This document shows, piece by piece, positions 24,821 to 33,413 of a stretch of DNA of 64,000 bases. The notes under the pieces are model-generated. The model had not been told where the DNA came from and made no database searches. It saw only the letters and a list, made by a program, of their open reading frames with translations. Source of the DNA: Polaribacter batillariae (GTDB lineage Bacteria; Bacteroidota; Bacteroidia; Flavobacteriales; Flavobacteriaceae). A program made the translations under genes and the position numbers. The stretch spans positions 1,922,001-1,986,000 of the forward strand of contig NZ_CP071795.1 of assembly GCF_017498485.1 (NCBI RefSeq), written 5' to 3'. Position 1 is the stretch's first letter; each line of letters begins with the position of its first letter.

Positions 24821-25615
24821 ATGAGTTTTTCTAACAAAGTAATTTGGATTACTGGAGCATCTTCTGGAATTGGAAAAGCATTGGCAATTGCGCTTGCGAA
24901 TAAAAATGCCAAATTAATTCTTTCTTCAAGAAAAAAAGAAGCACTAGAATTGGTTAAAAACGAATGCAAAAAAAGTAAGAATATTAAAATTATTACACTC
25001 GATTTAGAAGATTATAATAATTTACAATCTAAAGCAGAAGATGCGATTGCTAGTTTTGGAAAAATAGATATTTTAATAAATAATGGAGGTATCAGCCAAC
25101 GTTCGTTAGTAGCAAACACACAAATTTCTGTCGATAAACGCATTATAAACATCAATTATTTAGGCACAGTTGCACTTACGAAAGCTGTTTTGCCTCATTT
25201 TATAAAAAACAACAATGGCCAATTTGTAGTAACTACTAGTATTGTTGGTAAAATTGGTACTCCTTTGCGCTCTAGTTACGCAGCAAGTAAGCATGCATTG
25301 CATGGTTTTTTCGATTGCTTACGAGCAGAAAATCATCACAATAATATTACAGTTACCTTAGTGTGTCCTGGGTTTATAAACACAAATGTTTCTAAAAATG
25401 CCTTAACAGGAAATGGCACTCCGCAAGGCAAAATGGATGCTGCTACTAAAAAAGGAATGTCGCCAGAACGTTTCGCAAAATTGATGGTTAACGCAATCGA
25501 AAAGAAAAAAGAAGAAGTGTATATCGCAGGCGCAAAAGAGAAATTGGGTGTTTATGTAAAAAGATTTTTTCCAAAACTATTTTCTATTTTAGTTAGAAAA
25601 ATAAGCGTAACTTAA
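24821..25615 (+). CDS. Short-chain dehydrogenase/reductase
   Basis: The protein has 264 residues. The Rossmann motif is TGASSGIG (11-18), and NNGG lies in ILINNGGIS. The catalytic Ser140, Tyr153 and Lys157 are in VVTTSIVGK and SSYAASKHA. The C-terminus (PERFAKLMVNAIEKKKEEVY, then a basic stretch) matches the DHRS7-like or membrane-associated SDR subgroup. The substrate is unknown. It is divergent from the TlpA-like gene, with a gap of about 110 nt. Confidence 0.92.
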   Translation: MSFSNKVIWITGASSGIGKALAIALANKNAKLILSSRKKEALELVKNECKKSKNIKIITLDLEDYNNLQSKAEDAIASFGKIDILINNGGISQRSLVANTQISVDKRIININYLGTVALTKAVLPHFIKNNNGQFVVTTSIVGKIGTPLRSSYAASKHALHGFFDCLRAENHHNNITVTLVCPGFINTNVSKNALTGNGTPQGKMDAATKKGMSPERFAKLMVNAIEKKKEEVYIAGAKEKLGVYVKRFFPKLFSILVRKISVT

Positions 25616-25623
25616 AAAGAATA

Positions 25624-25980
25624 TTACTCGAAATAGTTTAAAGAGTCGAAATAGTTAATTATAGCCTCTTTCATTAAAACGGTTTGTTCTCCAGGTTTTA
25701 AATTAGGTAATTCTGTAAGTATTTTGTAATGTGGCCAGCCTTCATCATCAAAAAAATCAAACTCATAATAACCATATGGCTCTAATAATTTACAAATGGC
25801 AATGTGCATTAGATTTACTTTTTCGTCTTTTTTAAAGGTTCTATACCCTTGCCCAAGTTCTTGTACTCCTATTAAATAAATAATACCGTCTATATTTAAC
25901 TCATCTCCATCTGCAAATTGATGGGTTAATTTTTCGATTAAGAAATTCCATTTTTCTTTAAGATTACTTATTTTTGGCAT
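25624..25980 (-). CDS. Conserved hypothetical protein
   Basis: The protein has 118 residues, acidic and soluble, without a signal peptide. Motifs such as NIDGIIYLIGVQELGQGYRT and YYEFDFFDDEGWPHY look like a conserved flavobacterial family, but I cannot name it. It converges on the SDR gene (8-nt gap) and is divergent from cvpA. Confidence 0.55.
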   Translation of the reverse strand: MPKISNLKEKWNFLIEKLTHQFADGDELNIDGIIYLIGVQELGQGYRTFKKDEKVNLMHIAICKLLEPYGYYEFDFFDDEGWPHYKILTELPNLKPGEQTVLMKEAIINYFDSLNYFE

Positions 25981-26061
25981 ATTGCTTCAATTTTTCTGTA
26001 AAGATACAACCGACATTTTTAAAATTTAAAAAAAAGATGTAGGTTTGGGTAAATTTTTTTA

Positions 26062-26589
26062 ATGAATATTTTTGATATTATTATAGCTGCACTATTACTC
26101 TTTGGGTTTGTTAGAGGAATAATGAAAGGGCTTTTTGTAGAAATTGCCTCTTTGGTAGCTTTAGTAGCTGGGGTTTATGGAGCGATACATTTTTCGTATT
26201 TTATTGGAGATTCTTTAAAAGAATCCGTATCTTGGGAACAAGAATACATTTCTTTAGTTTCCTTTGCAGCAACCTTTGTTATAATTATAATAATTATTGC
26301 TTTATTAGGTAAAATGCTAACAAAATTAGCAGATTTTGCTTCTTTGGGCATTATAAATAAAGTATTAGGAGGGGTTTTTGGTGCTCTAAAAATTGGGTTG
26401 ATTTTAAGTGTCGTATTTATATTTTTTGGAAAAATGAACAACACAATCCCTTTTATTGAAAAGGAAACCATTAAAAAATCTATCTTATTTGAGCCTGTAA
26501 AAAAAATAGCTCCAACTATTTTCCCTTCAATTATAAAAGAAGAAATAGAAGAAAAAGAGGAAAAATCCTATAAAAATACAATCATATAA
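26062..26589 (+). CDS. CvpA-family membrane protein
   Basis: The protein has 175 residues with four hydrophobic segments (about 3-20, 27-50, 63-88 and 102-125). The family motifs are IFDIIIAALLLFGFVRGIMKGL at the start and GIINKVLGGVFGALKIGLIL, then a charged tail EEIEEKEEK. CvpA-like proteins are inner-membrane proteins linked to envelope homeostasis and colicin V secretion. A TAGGTTTG element at 26040-26047 is a plausible -7 box, 15 nt before the ATG. Confidence 0.88.
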   Translation: MNIFDIIIAALLLFGFVRGIMKGLFVEIASLVALVAGVYGAIHFSYFIGDSLKESVSWEQEYISLVSFAATFVIIIIIIALLGKMLTKLADFASLGIINKVLGGVFGALKIGLILSVVFIFFGKMNNTIPFIEKETIKKSILFEPVKKIAPTIFPSIIKEEIEEKEEKSYKNTII

Positions 26590-26628
26590 TCTATGGCAAT
26601 TTTTTATATTGCCCCAAATAAATAATTA

Positions 26629-27021
26629 ATGAAAAACATTTTTCCCTTATTAGCTATTCTCAGCTCTTTTATTTTTATCTCTTTTACTACAGAAAATGAT
26701 TGTACAATACTAAAAAACAATACATTTTCTTATAAAACTCAAGGTGAAAATGTTGTTGTTATTTTTAAGGGAAATAAGCATATAGAATACCATAATAAAA
26801 GAAAAAATTTTATAAAATCGGATATCGAATGGATAAGCGATTGTGAGTATTATTTAATTATTCGAGAAAATACTTTACCCAATTTTCCTTTTAAAATGGG
26901 CACAAAAATGCATATAAAAATAAATAAAGTAAGAGGCAAAAAAGTTTATTATACCTCTACTTTAGGAGGTAGGTCTTGGGATGGAAGGTTAACAAAAATA
27001 AAACAAGCGAAATACGAATAA
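26629..27021 (+). CDS. Secreted hypothetical protein
   Basis: The protein has 130 residues with a signal-like N-terminus (MKNIFPLLAILSSFIFISFTT). It contains two Cys (DCTILKN and WISDCEYYLI) and a basic C-terminal half. The order of segments (NTFSYKTQGENVVVIFKG, IEWISDCEYYLIIRENTLP) resembles small flavobacterial proteins of unknown function. It lies 39 nt after cvpA and may be co-transcribed with it. Its stop codon touches the 27021-27201 element. Confidence 0.6.
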   Translation: MKNIFPLLAILSSFIFISFTTENDCTILKNNTFSYKTQGENVVVIFKGNKHIEYHNKRKNFIKSDIEWISDCEYYLIIRENTLPNFPFKMGTKMHIKINKVRGKKVYYTSTLGGRSWDGRLTKIKQAKYE

Positions 27022-27201
27022 AAGAAGCTGTCTCGAAAGTATTAAAACTTATCATTTAGACGGTAATGGAGAAATCTTATTTATTGAATTTCAGAAATTT
27101 AGATTTTTCGATAACTTCGTTAGCTACTTTCAATCAAAATATATTTTGATTTTAGCAATGCTTAAAATGACTGTTAAATTTACTTTCGAGACAGCTTCTT
27201 T
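27021..27201. mobile_element. MITE-like element with 21-bp perfect terminal inverted repeats
   Basis: Positions 27021-27041 and 27181-27201 are perfect inverse complements (core AGAAGCTGTCTCGAAAGTA). The 139-nt interior has no ORF. The ends resemble GGCTGTCTC...AAAGT ends of IS1182-type elements, so this may be a non-autonomous derivative or deletion remnant. I see no clear target-site duplication. It may also work as a bidirectional terminator. Confidence 0.65.
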
Positions 27202-27227
27202 GTTTTTTTACAACTTAAAAGGTTTCT

Positions 27228-27857
27228 TTACAAAATAGTAACCTCGCCTGTTTGCAAAGAATACACGCCACCTACTATTTTAATGTCTCCATTATCTTCC
27301 ATTTCTTGAAGAATTGAACTTTTTTCGCGGATTCTATCTATCGTTAACAATACATTATTTTCTACAGTTTTTGCAACAAATTCTTTATTTGTAGAGTTTG
27401 CTTCTCCATCTACTTCTTCCGAAGATTTTTTAACTGCAGGTACAATATTGTTTAACATCGCTGTTATATTGCCTAATTCTACGCCATCGCAAGCTGCTTT
27501 AACAGCACCACAACTTTCGTGCCCTAATACTAAAATTAGTTTACTTCCTGCAACTGCACAAGAATATTCTAAGCTCCCTAAAATATCGGTGTTTTCGAAG
27601 TTTCCAGCAACTCTTGCAACAAAAATATCGCCAATCGTTTGGTCGAAAACTTGCTCTACAGGTACTCTAGAGTCGATACAAGATAAAACAACGGCTTTTG
27701 GGTATTGCCCACCAACAGTGCCTTTAACTAAAGCGTTATAATCTACACTTTCTAAAGAATTGTTTATAAATCTTTTATTTCCTTGTAAAAGGTTTGCTAA
27801 GACATCATTTGGGTTTAAGTTGTCTTGTGCGTTTTTATTTAATGCTAATGTTCTCAT
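27228..27857 (-). CDS. Beta-class carbonic anhydrase
   Basis: The protein has 209 residues. The zinc and catalytic residues are Cys60, Asp62 and Arg64 in CIDSRVP, and His113 and Cys116 in LGHESCGAVKAACDG. It interconverts CO2 and bicarbonate in the cytoplasm. It lies 12 nt downstream of a SulP transporter gene on the same strand. This arrangement is known from bicarbonate-uptake loci and suggests that the transporter carries bicarbonate. Confidence 0.95.
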   Translation of the reverse strand: MRTLALNKNAQDNLNPNDVLANLLQGNKRFINNSLESVDYNALVKGTVGGQYPKAVVLSCIDSRVPVEQVFDQTIGDIFVARVAGNFENTDILGSLEYSCAVAGSKLILVLGHESCGAVKAACDGVELGNITAMLNNIVPAVKKSSEEVDGEANSTNKEFVAKTVENNVLLTIDRIREKSSILQEMEDNGDIKIVGGVYSLQTGEVTIL

Positions 27858-27869
27858 AATTTTTAATTT

Positions 27870-29732
27870 TTAAAATTCGTCTTTTACATTTTCTTTTACC
27901 CATTTTACACAAGTATCGAAATTTTTGAAAACGTGCTCTTTGGGTATAAAATCTGGAATGATATCAATTCGTTCCATCATATATCTTGGTTGTTTTAATA
28001 AATTTACAAACAAGACTTCTATATTCTTTTTCTTTAAATCTTGCAACATATCTTCCATAGCATACAAACCAGATTGGTCCATATATTGCATTCTTCCTAA
28101 GCGCATAATTACTATTCTTGCAGTTGGCGGAATTTGCTGTGAAAGCGCTTGAAATTCGCTTGTAGAACCAAAAAATAAAGGTCCTTTTATGTGTTTTATA
28201 AAAACTTCTTCTCTTAAATTCTGAGGAAAATCGAACTCGTCTGCCCAAGATTCTTCCTTTAAAGATTTTACGTCAGATCTTTCTGCTGTTAAATCTCCAA
28301 TTTTTTTCATAAACATTAAAGAGGCAATTACCAACCCTATTCCAACTGCATATACCAAGTTCCAAAAAGTAGATAGTATTAAAACAACCATCATAATTAA
28401 AACTTCTGAGCTTAATTTAATGGGGCCAATTTTAATATCTTTTGGCAAATATGGTATGGCTTTTAAGCCTTTATAATCCATTACTCCTATACCAACTGTA
28501 ATTAATATTCCTGCTAAAACTGCTGCTGGAATTTTAGATGCAACTGGCCCTAAACCTAACATAATTACCAATAGCATAATACCAGCAATCATTCCAGAGA
28601 GTTTGGTTTTTCCGCCAGCATTAATATTTACAACGGTTCTAATGGTTGCTCCTGCACCAGGAATTCCACCAAATATTGCAGCAATACTGTTTCCAATTCC
28701 TTGCCCTACCAATTCTTTATTGGGTTGGTGTTTGGTTTTGGTCATATTATCTGCAACAACACTTGTTAAAAGTGAGTCTATGGCGCCTAAAAGAGATAAT
28801 GTTAGGGCTGTAAAAATATAAGGGGTAAGACTTGCTAAAGAAAAATTAGAAAAAATTTCCCATTTAATTTCTGGAATTCCACTTGGTATTTCTTGTATGG
28901 TTCTATAGTCTAAATCGAAACCAACTGCAATTCCAGAAACTACAATTAAAGCAACGAGTGTGCTCGGAATTTTTGTGGTAATTCGTTTAAAGCCATAGAT
29001 AATAAAAATGGTTCCTAAAGCGAGTAATAGCTCCAATAAATTAATATGCTGTATGGCTCGCGGAAACACTTTTATAGCTCCCAAAGCTCCAGAAGCTTCT
29101 TTTGCCGCTAAAGTTTGAGATTCTTTTAAAATATCTGCAGATGTAATTTTTTTTGCTCTTCTTATTGTTTCTTCGAAGTTTTCTAAAACTAAAATATTTT
29201 CGCCAGCTTCTTCTTTTAGAATATTTTCTAAAATTACTTCTTCTGCTTGTGGTTTAAATTGAGATACGAACGCTGTATCTTCTTTGGGATAGTATCCTAA
29301 AGATGGTAATACTTGGGTTAGTAAAATAATAACACCAATGGCAGTCATAAAACCAGAAACTACTGGATATGGAATATATCTAATATACTTACCCAAACCA
29401 ATAACTCCTAAAATAATTTGAAACAGCCCTGCCAATAAGAAAACTGTTAAAATTGCTGGTAGTGCTTTAGAAACATCACCATCGTTAGCTGCAATTATAC
29501 CAGCAATAACAACCATACTTACAGCTGTCATTGGGGCAGTTGGCCCAGAAATTTGAGTGTTGGTTCCTCCAAAAAGAGCGGCGAAAAAACTAATAAATAT
29601 AGCTCCGTATAAACCTGCACTTGGTCCTAACCCAGAGGAAACACCAAATGCTAAAGCTAATGGCAATGCTACAATTCCGGCAGTTATTCCACCGAAAGCA
29701 TCTCCTTTAATATTTGAAAATAAGTTTTTCAT
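27870..29732 (-). CDS. SulP-family anion (probably bicarbonate) transporter with STAS domain
   Basis: The protein has 620 residues. The SulP core starts GDAFGGITAGIVALPLALAFG, with later GTNTQISGPTAPMTAVS, IPGAGATIRTVVNINAGGKT and many membrane spans. The C-terminal STAS domain (about 510-610) contains IVIMRLGRMQYMDQSGLYAM. Between residues about 150 and 230 there is an extra hydrophilic, charged insertion (EEVILENILKEEAGENILV...) that is absent from the second SulP gene at 30606. Coupling to carbonic anhydrase favours bicarbonate over sulfate as substrate, by inference. Confidence 0.9.
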   Translation of the reverse strand: MKNLFSNIKGDAFGGITAGIVALPLALAFGVSSGLGPSAGLYGAIFISFFAALFGGTNTQISGPTAPMTAVSMVVIAGIIAANDGDVSKALPAILTVFLLAGLFQIILGVIGLGKYIRYIPYPVVSGFMTAIGVIILLTQVLPSLGYYPKEDTAFVSQFKPQAEEVILENILKEEAGENILVLENFEETIRRAKKITSADILKESQTLAAKEASGALGAIKVFPRAIQHINLLELLLALGTIFIIYGFKRITTKIPSTLVALIVVSGIAVGFDLDYRTIQEIPSGIPEIKWEIFSNFSLASLTPYIFTALTLSLLGAIDSLLTSVVADNMTKTKHQPNKELVGQGIGNSIAAIFGGIPGAGATIRTVVNINAGGKTKLSGMIAGIMLLVIMLGLGPVASKIPAAVLAGILITVGIGVMDYKGLKAIPYLPKDIKIGPIKLSSEVLIMMVVLILSTFWNLVYAVGIGLVIASLMFMKKIGDLTAERSDVKSLKEESWADEFDFPQNLREEVFIKHIKGPLFFGSTSEFQALSQQIPPTARIVIMRLGRMQYMDQSGLYAMEDMLQDLKKKNIEVLFVNLLKQPRYMMERIDIIPDFIPKEHVFKNFDTCVKWVKENVKDEF

Positions 29733-29829
29733 TACTCTTTTTTAAATGGTAAATAGTAAGTTAATCATTCTATTCTAATCTACAAGCTTTTATATTAATG
29801 GTGTAACCTGTAATTGAGCTGCTAATTAT

Positions 29830-30594
29830 TTAACTTAACATTAAAGAGCAGTTTATGCTGCGAACCCAATTTGCTACTTTAGAGTTTGTGTTTTTTTCTC
29901 TATTTAAAAACAAAAGGTTAATGTTATTTTTAGTTAGGTAGCTGCTCATATTTTTAATGGCATTGTCTCCATCTTCAAATACATATTTAATGGTATCTTT
30001 AGGAATTAAAACTTTTTCTTCAGCAGATTTTACATCTATTTGAAAAGATTTTAGAGGCTTTTTAGAATAAGATACTAAGGTTTCCATAAATTTATTTGAA
30101 GATAAATTTACATTATTTAGCAAACCGATAGAAATTTCTTCGTTTACTTCTAATAAATTTTCTTCTGAAACAATTAAAATAGTTCCTGAAAATTCTTTTA
30201 AAAGAAAATCGATAATATTATCTCCTAAAAAAGAGAATACTTTCGGTTTTCTTTTTCCTAAAAGAACAATATCTGGCTTTGTTTCTTTTAATTGGTTGGA
30301 AATTTCGTCTTTTAAATTTCCAAATGAAATTTTGTGGCTTATTTTAATGTTATTTTTTATAGAAACATCGTCTATCATTTTTTTAATTTGATTGTCTGTT
30401 TCTATAAACTTTTTATTAATAGACCTCATTGCAGAAAGCTGGCTTTCTTTTGCGACAACATCTGTAGGTTTTTTTACACAAAAAAAATCGATTTCTGCGT
30501 CGATTACTTTTGCTAAATCTACTCCTTTTTTTAGAATTTCTTTTGTCGATTTATCGACATCAGAAAGTACTAAAATTTTACATTTATTATTCAT
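29830..30594 (-). CDS. Universal stress protein (two-domain)
   Basis: The protein has 254 residues. The first UspA fold begins CKILVLSDVDKSTKEILKKG and has the ATP-loop-like ILLGKRKPK replaced as IVLLGKRKPKVFSFLGDNI with GTILIVSEE. The second half is a degenerate USP domain ending NWVRSINCSLMLS. The gene is 11 nt downstream of the 527-residue SulP gene and 97 nt upstream of the 620-residue one, so it is probably co-expressed with the transporters. It may be a regulatory subunit. Confidence 0.8.
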   Translation of the reverse strand: MNNKCKILVLSDVDKSTKEILKKGVDLAKVIDAEIDFFCVKKPTDVVAKESQLSAMRSINKKFIETDNQIKKMIDDVSIKNNIKISHKISFGNLKDEISNQLKETKPDIVLLGKRKPKVFSFLGDNIIDFLLKEFSGTILIVSEENLLEVNEEISIGLLNNVNLSSNKFMETLVSYSKKPLKSFQIDVKSAEEKVLIPKDTIKYVFEDGDNAIKNMSSYLTKNNINLLFLNREKNTNSKVANWVRSINCSLMLS

Positions 30595-30605
30595 AATTGT
30601 TTGTT

Positions 30606-32189
30606 TTAAGCAGATTTTTTAGGTCTTAAATTAAAAAACTCGATATAACTAGGAGGGTTCTTTACAATGCCTCTTTCAGAAATTAATTGAATATCTATAT
30701 TTCTTTCTTTTGCCTTAATTGCAAAGTCTTCTAAGATTTCGATAATATCGTTATCTAAATATCTTGTTTTTCGAACATCTAATTCTAAAAATGTATCTTT
30801 TGGTAAACTGTCTAATTCTTTTAAGATGGCTCCTTTGTTAAAGAAGGTTACCTCTTCTGCCAATGTCATTTTAATTTTATGTTTTCCATTACTTTTATCT
30901 TCGATATGTAAAAAGTGCGAATTTTGGAAACTCTTAATTAAAATTACTACAATACCAACAGCTAAACCTAAACCTATACCCACTAATAAATCGGTAAAAA
31001 CAATACCAATAACTGTTACAAAAAACGGTACCCATTGTTTCCACCCTAATTGAATCATTTCTTTAAATAATGATGGTTTTGCTAGTTTATAACCCACAAT
31101 TAGTAAAATTGCAGCCAAAACAGATAAAGGAATTTTATTTAATAAAGTCGGAATTAAGATTACAGAAATTAGTAATAAAAAACCATGAATAATTGCAGAT
31201 AATTTGGTTCTACCACCAGATTGTATATTTGCAGAACTTCTTACAATTACTTGTGTAATAGGCAAACCACCAATAAAACCAGAAATTACGTTTCCTGTTC
31301 CTTGTGCTAATAATTCTCTATTTGTTGGAGTAACATTTTTATGTGGGTCTAACTTATCTGTAGCTTCTACGCATAATAAAGTTTCTAAACTTGCTACCAA
31401 AGCAATGGTAAATGCTGTTACCCAAATTTCTGGGTTTGTAATGGCACTAAAATTAGGAAAACTAAATTGCCCTAAAAAAGAATCGAAACTATCGGGTACT
31501 GGAACACTTACTAAATGTTCTGAATTAATACCGTATTTAGAGTTTTCGGTAGTCATAAAATAATATACAATACCTGCAACAACAGCAACTAATGGCCCTT
31601 GAATTATCTGAAAAATTTTTCCTTTTTTAGAAAGTACATTGCTCCAAAGTAATAAAATACCCAAACCAATAAAACCAATAATGGTAGATCCTAAAGTAAT
31701 ATTATCTGTAATATTTAAAATGGCAGAAAATGTATTTTCTCCTGAAGCTTCGATAAAACTGTCTGCACCTTCTGGTTCTGAATCGTAACCAAAAAAGTGT
31801 GGAATTTGTTTTAAAATAATAATAATTCCAATACCTGTTAACATTCCTTTAATTACAGAAGATGGAAAATAATAACCAATAATTCCTGCTTTTAATAAAC
31901 CGAAAATAACCTGAATAATTCCTCCTAAAACGACAGCAACTAAAAAGTTTTCGTAACCACCTAATGCACCAATTGCGGTTAAAACAATTGCAGCCAAACC
32001 TGCTGCTGGACCACTTACGCCAATTTTAGAGCCACTTAAGCTTCCAACGACAATACCTCCAACAATTCCTGCAATTAATCCAGAAAAAAGAGGTGCACCA
32101 CTTGCTAATGCAATACCTAAACATAAAGGCAATGCTACGAAAAATACCACAATACTAGCTGGTAAATCGCTTTTAATGTGTTTAAACAT
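30606..32189 (-). CDS. SulP-family anion transporter, second copy
   Basis: The protein has 527 residues. The SulP motifs are DLPASIVVFFVALPLCLGIALASG, GSKIGVSGPAAGLAAIV, GGLPITQVIVRSSANIQSGG and a short C-terminal STAS-like segment (about 430-520, LDVRKTRYLDNDIIEILEDF). It is shorter than the neighbouring copy and lacks its insertion. It heads the run SulP, USP, SulP, carbonic anhydrase. Bicarbonate transport is the likeliest role but is not shown by the sequence. Confidence 0.9.
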   Translation of the reverse strand: MFKHIKSDLPASIVVFFVALPLCLGIALASGAPLFSGLIAGIVGGIVVGSLSGSKIGVSGPAAGLAAIVLTAIGALGGYENFLVAVVLGGIIQVIFGLLKAGIIGYYFPSSVIKGMLTGIGIIIILKQIPHFFGYDSEPEGADSFIEASGENTFSAILNITDNITLGSTIIGFIGLGILLLWSNVLSKKGKIFQIIQGPLVAVVAGIVYYFMTTENSKYGINSEHLVSVPVPDSFDSFLGQFSFPNFSAITNPEIWVTAFTIALVASLETLLCVEATDKLDPHKNVTPTNRELLAQGTGNVISGFIGGLPITQVIVRSSANIQSGGRTKLSAIIHGFLLLISVILIPTLLNKIPLSVLAAILLIVGYKLAKPSLFKEMIQLGWKQWVPFFVTVIGIVFTDLLVGIGLGLAVGIVVILIKSFQNSHFLHIEDKSNGKHKIKMTLAEEVTFFNKGAILKELDSLPKDTFLELDVRKTRYLDNDIIEILEDFAIKAKERNIDIQLISERGIVKNPPSYIEFFNLRPKKSA

Positions 32190-32278
32190 ATGTAAATAAT
32201 TTTTACTCTGAGCTAAAAATGCCTAGAGTTGGTTTTAATAAATAAAGATTGATTTTTTTTTGTTGAACGAATGCGAAA

Positions 32279-32587
32279 TTATAACACAAACTTGGGTGGA
32301 GGTGTGGTAACCTTAGAGTATTTAGAAATGTAATTTTTAGAATAAAAACGAATGTTTTTATTCACTTGAAAATCGCCTGCCAAAATCGTATTTAAAAAGC
32401 TAGAAGAATGAACTTTTAGTTTAGAATCTACCTTAGATTCTTCCTTTCCATTGTTTTCTTCTTCTTCTTCATTAAAATTATAAAAATAAGAGACATCTTG
32501 CGACGCATCCATTAAACTAATAATGGTTGGCGTTACAATAAGACTAACGAATATTATAGAAAAGAAAATTGCGATTCTTACTTTCAA
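32279..32587 (-). CDS. Small membrane-anchored hypothetical protein
   Basis: The protein has 102 residues with one N-terminal membrane segment (IAIFFSIIFVSLIVTPTIISL), then an acidic, low-complexity stretch (NEEEEENNGKEE) and a basic C-terminal part ending VTTPPPKFVL. I recognise no family. It lies between the SulP operon and the Bat operon, on the same strand as both. Confidence 0.5.
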   Translation of the reverse strand: MKVRIAIFFSIIFVSLIVTPTIISLMDASQDVSYFYNFNEEEEENNGKEESKVDSKLKVHSSSFLNTILAGDFQVNKNIRFYSKNYISKYSKVTTPPPKFVL

Positions 32588-32652
32588 AAATTAAATATTT
32601 TAATAAAAACGCAAACATAAGAAAGGTTTTTTAATTTTTTGTTAATTTATAA

Positions 32653-33411
32653 TTAAAAATCGTTCAACATTTTTATTTCGCTTGAGATTATCCAACCTAA
32701 CTTACCATCTGCTAGTTTAATTTTTTTCCAATTATCTACAGCATCTAAAACATATACCTTCGTACCTTCATGTAAGGTAAAAACTTCTTCCGAATTTAAA
32801 GTTGGCGCATTTCTAACTTCTGTTTTTTCTGCAAAAATAATTGCTTCTTTAATATTTTTAGCCTGTTTGTATTGGTTGTAAGTAATAAAAATCGTAGCAA
32901 TTAAGAGTATAAAACTAATAATACTTGTTGTAAAATAAATTCTTTTTTTACTTGGAGTGTGCGCAAAATAAAACAGTAAAAACAATAAAGAGGCTACAAA
33001 AGAAAGCACCACCACAATTATAGCCCATTGGTTGTAAGATAATTTTTGAAGGTAATTTGCATTAAATTTCTGTAAAACCGTTTTTGGAACTTCTTCGATA
33101 TTATCTAAAGCCAAACGTTTTGCAAAAATTAAATTGTTTTTTACATCTTCGTTTAAGGGGTCTATTTTTAATGCTTTTTCGTAATAGAAAATAGTAGGCC
33201 CAACTTTATTTAATTTGTAATAAGCGTTTCCTAAATTGTAATATAGTTCTGATGAAATTACGTTTTTAGATTCAATTTTTTTATATTTTTTTATAGCCTC
33301 TTCAAATTGTCCGTTTTTGTAGTTTTCATTTGCAGTAACAAACAAACTATCTACATTCTGGGCATTTGCAGAACTGGCAATTATCAACAATAAAAATAGT
33401 ATTTTTTTCAT
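32653..33411 (-). CDS. batE: BatE-like TPR/SH3 protein
   Basis: The protein has 252 residues with a signal peptide (ILFLLLIIASSANAQ). Two TPR units are visible (residues 25-95: NYKNGQFEEAIKKYKKIES, ELYYNLGNAYYKLNK). Two membrane segments follow (about 131-155 and 160-185), then a C-terminal SH3-like domain (EVRNAPTLNSEEVFTLHEGT, WKKIKLADGKLGWI). This is the standard BatE layout, and it is the last gene of the Bat operon, 2 nt after batD. Confidence 0.85.
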   Translation of the reverse strand: MKKILFLLLIIASSANAQNVDSLFVTANENYKNGQFEEAIKKYKKIESKNVISSELYYNLGNAYYKLNKVGPTIFYYEKALKIDPLNEDVKNNLIFAKRLALDNIEEVPKTVLQKFNANYLQKLSYNQWAIIVVVLSFVASLLFLLFYFAHTPSKKRIYFTTSIISFILLIATIFITYNQYKQAKNIKEAIIFAEKTEVRNAPTLNSEEVFTLHEGTKVYVLDAVDNWKKIKLADGKLGWIISSEIKMLNDF

Positions 33412-33413
33412 TT

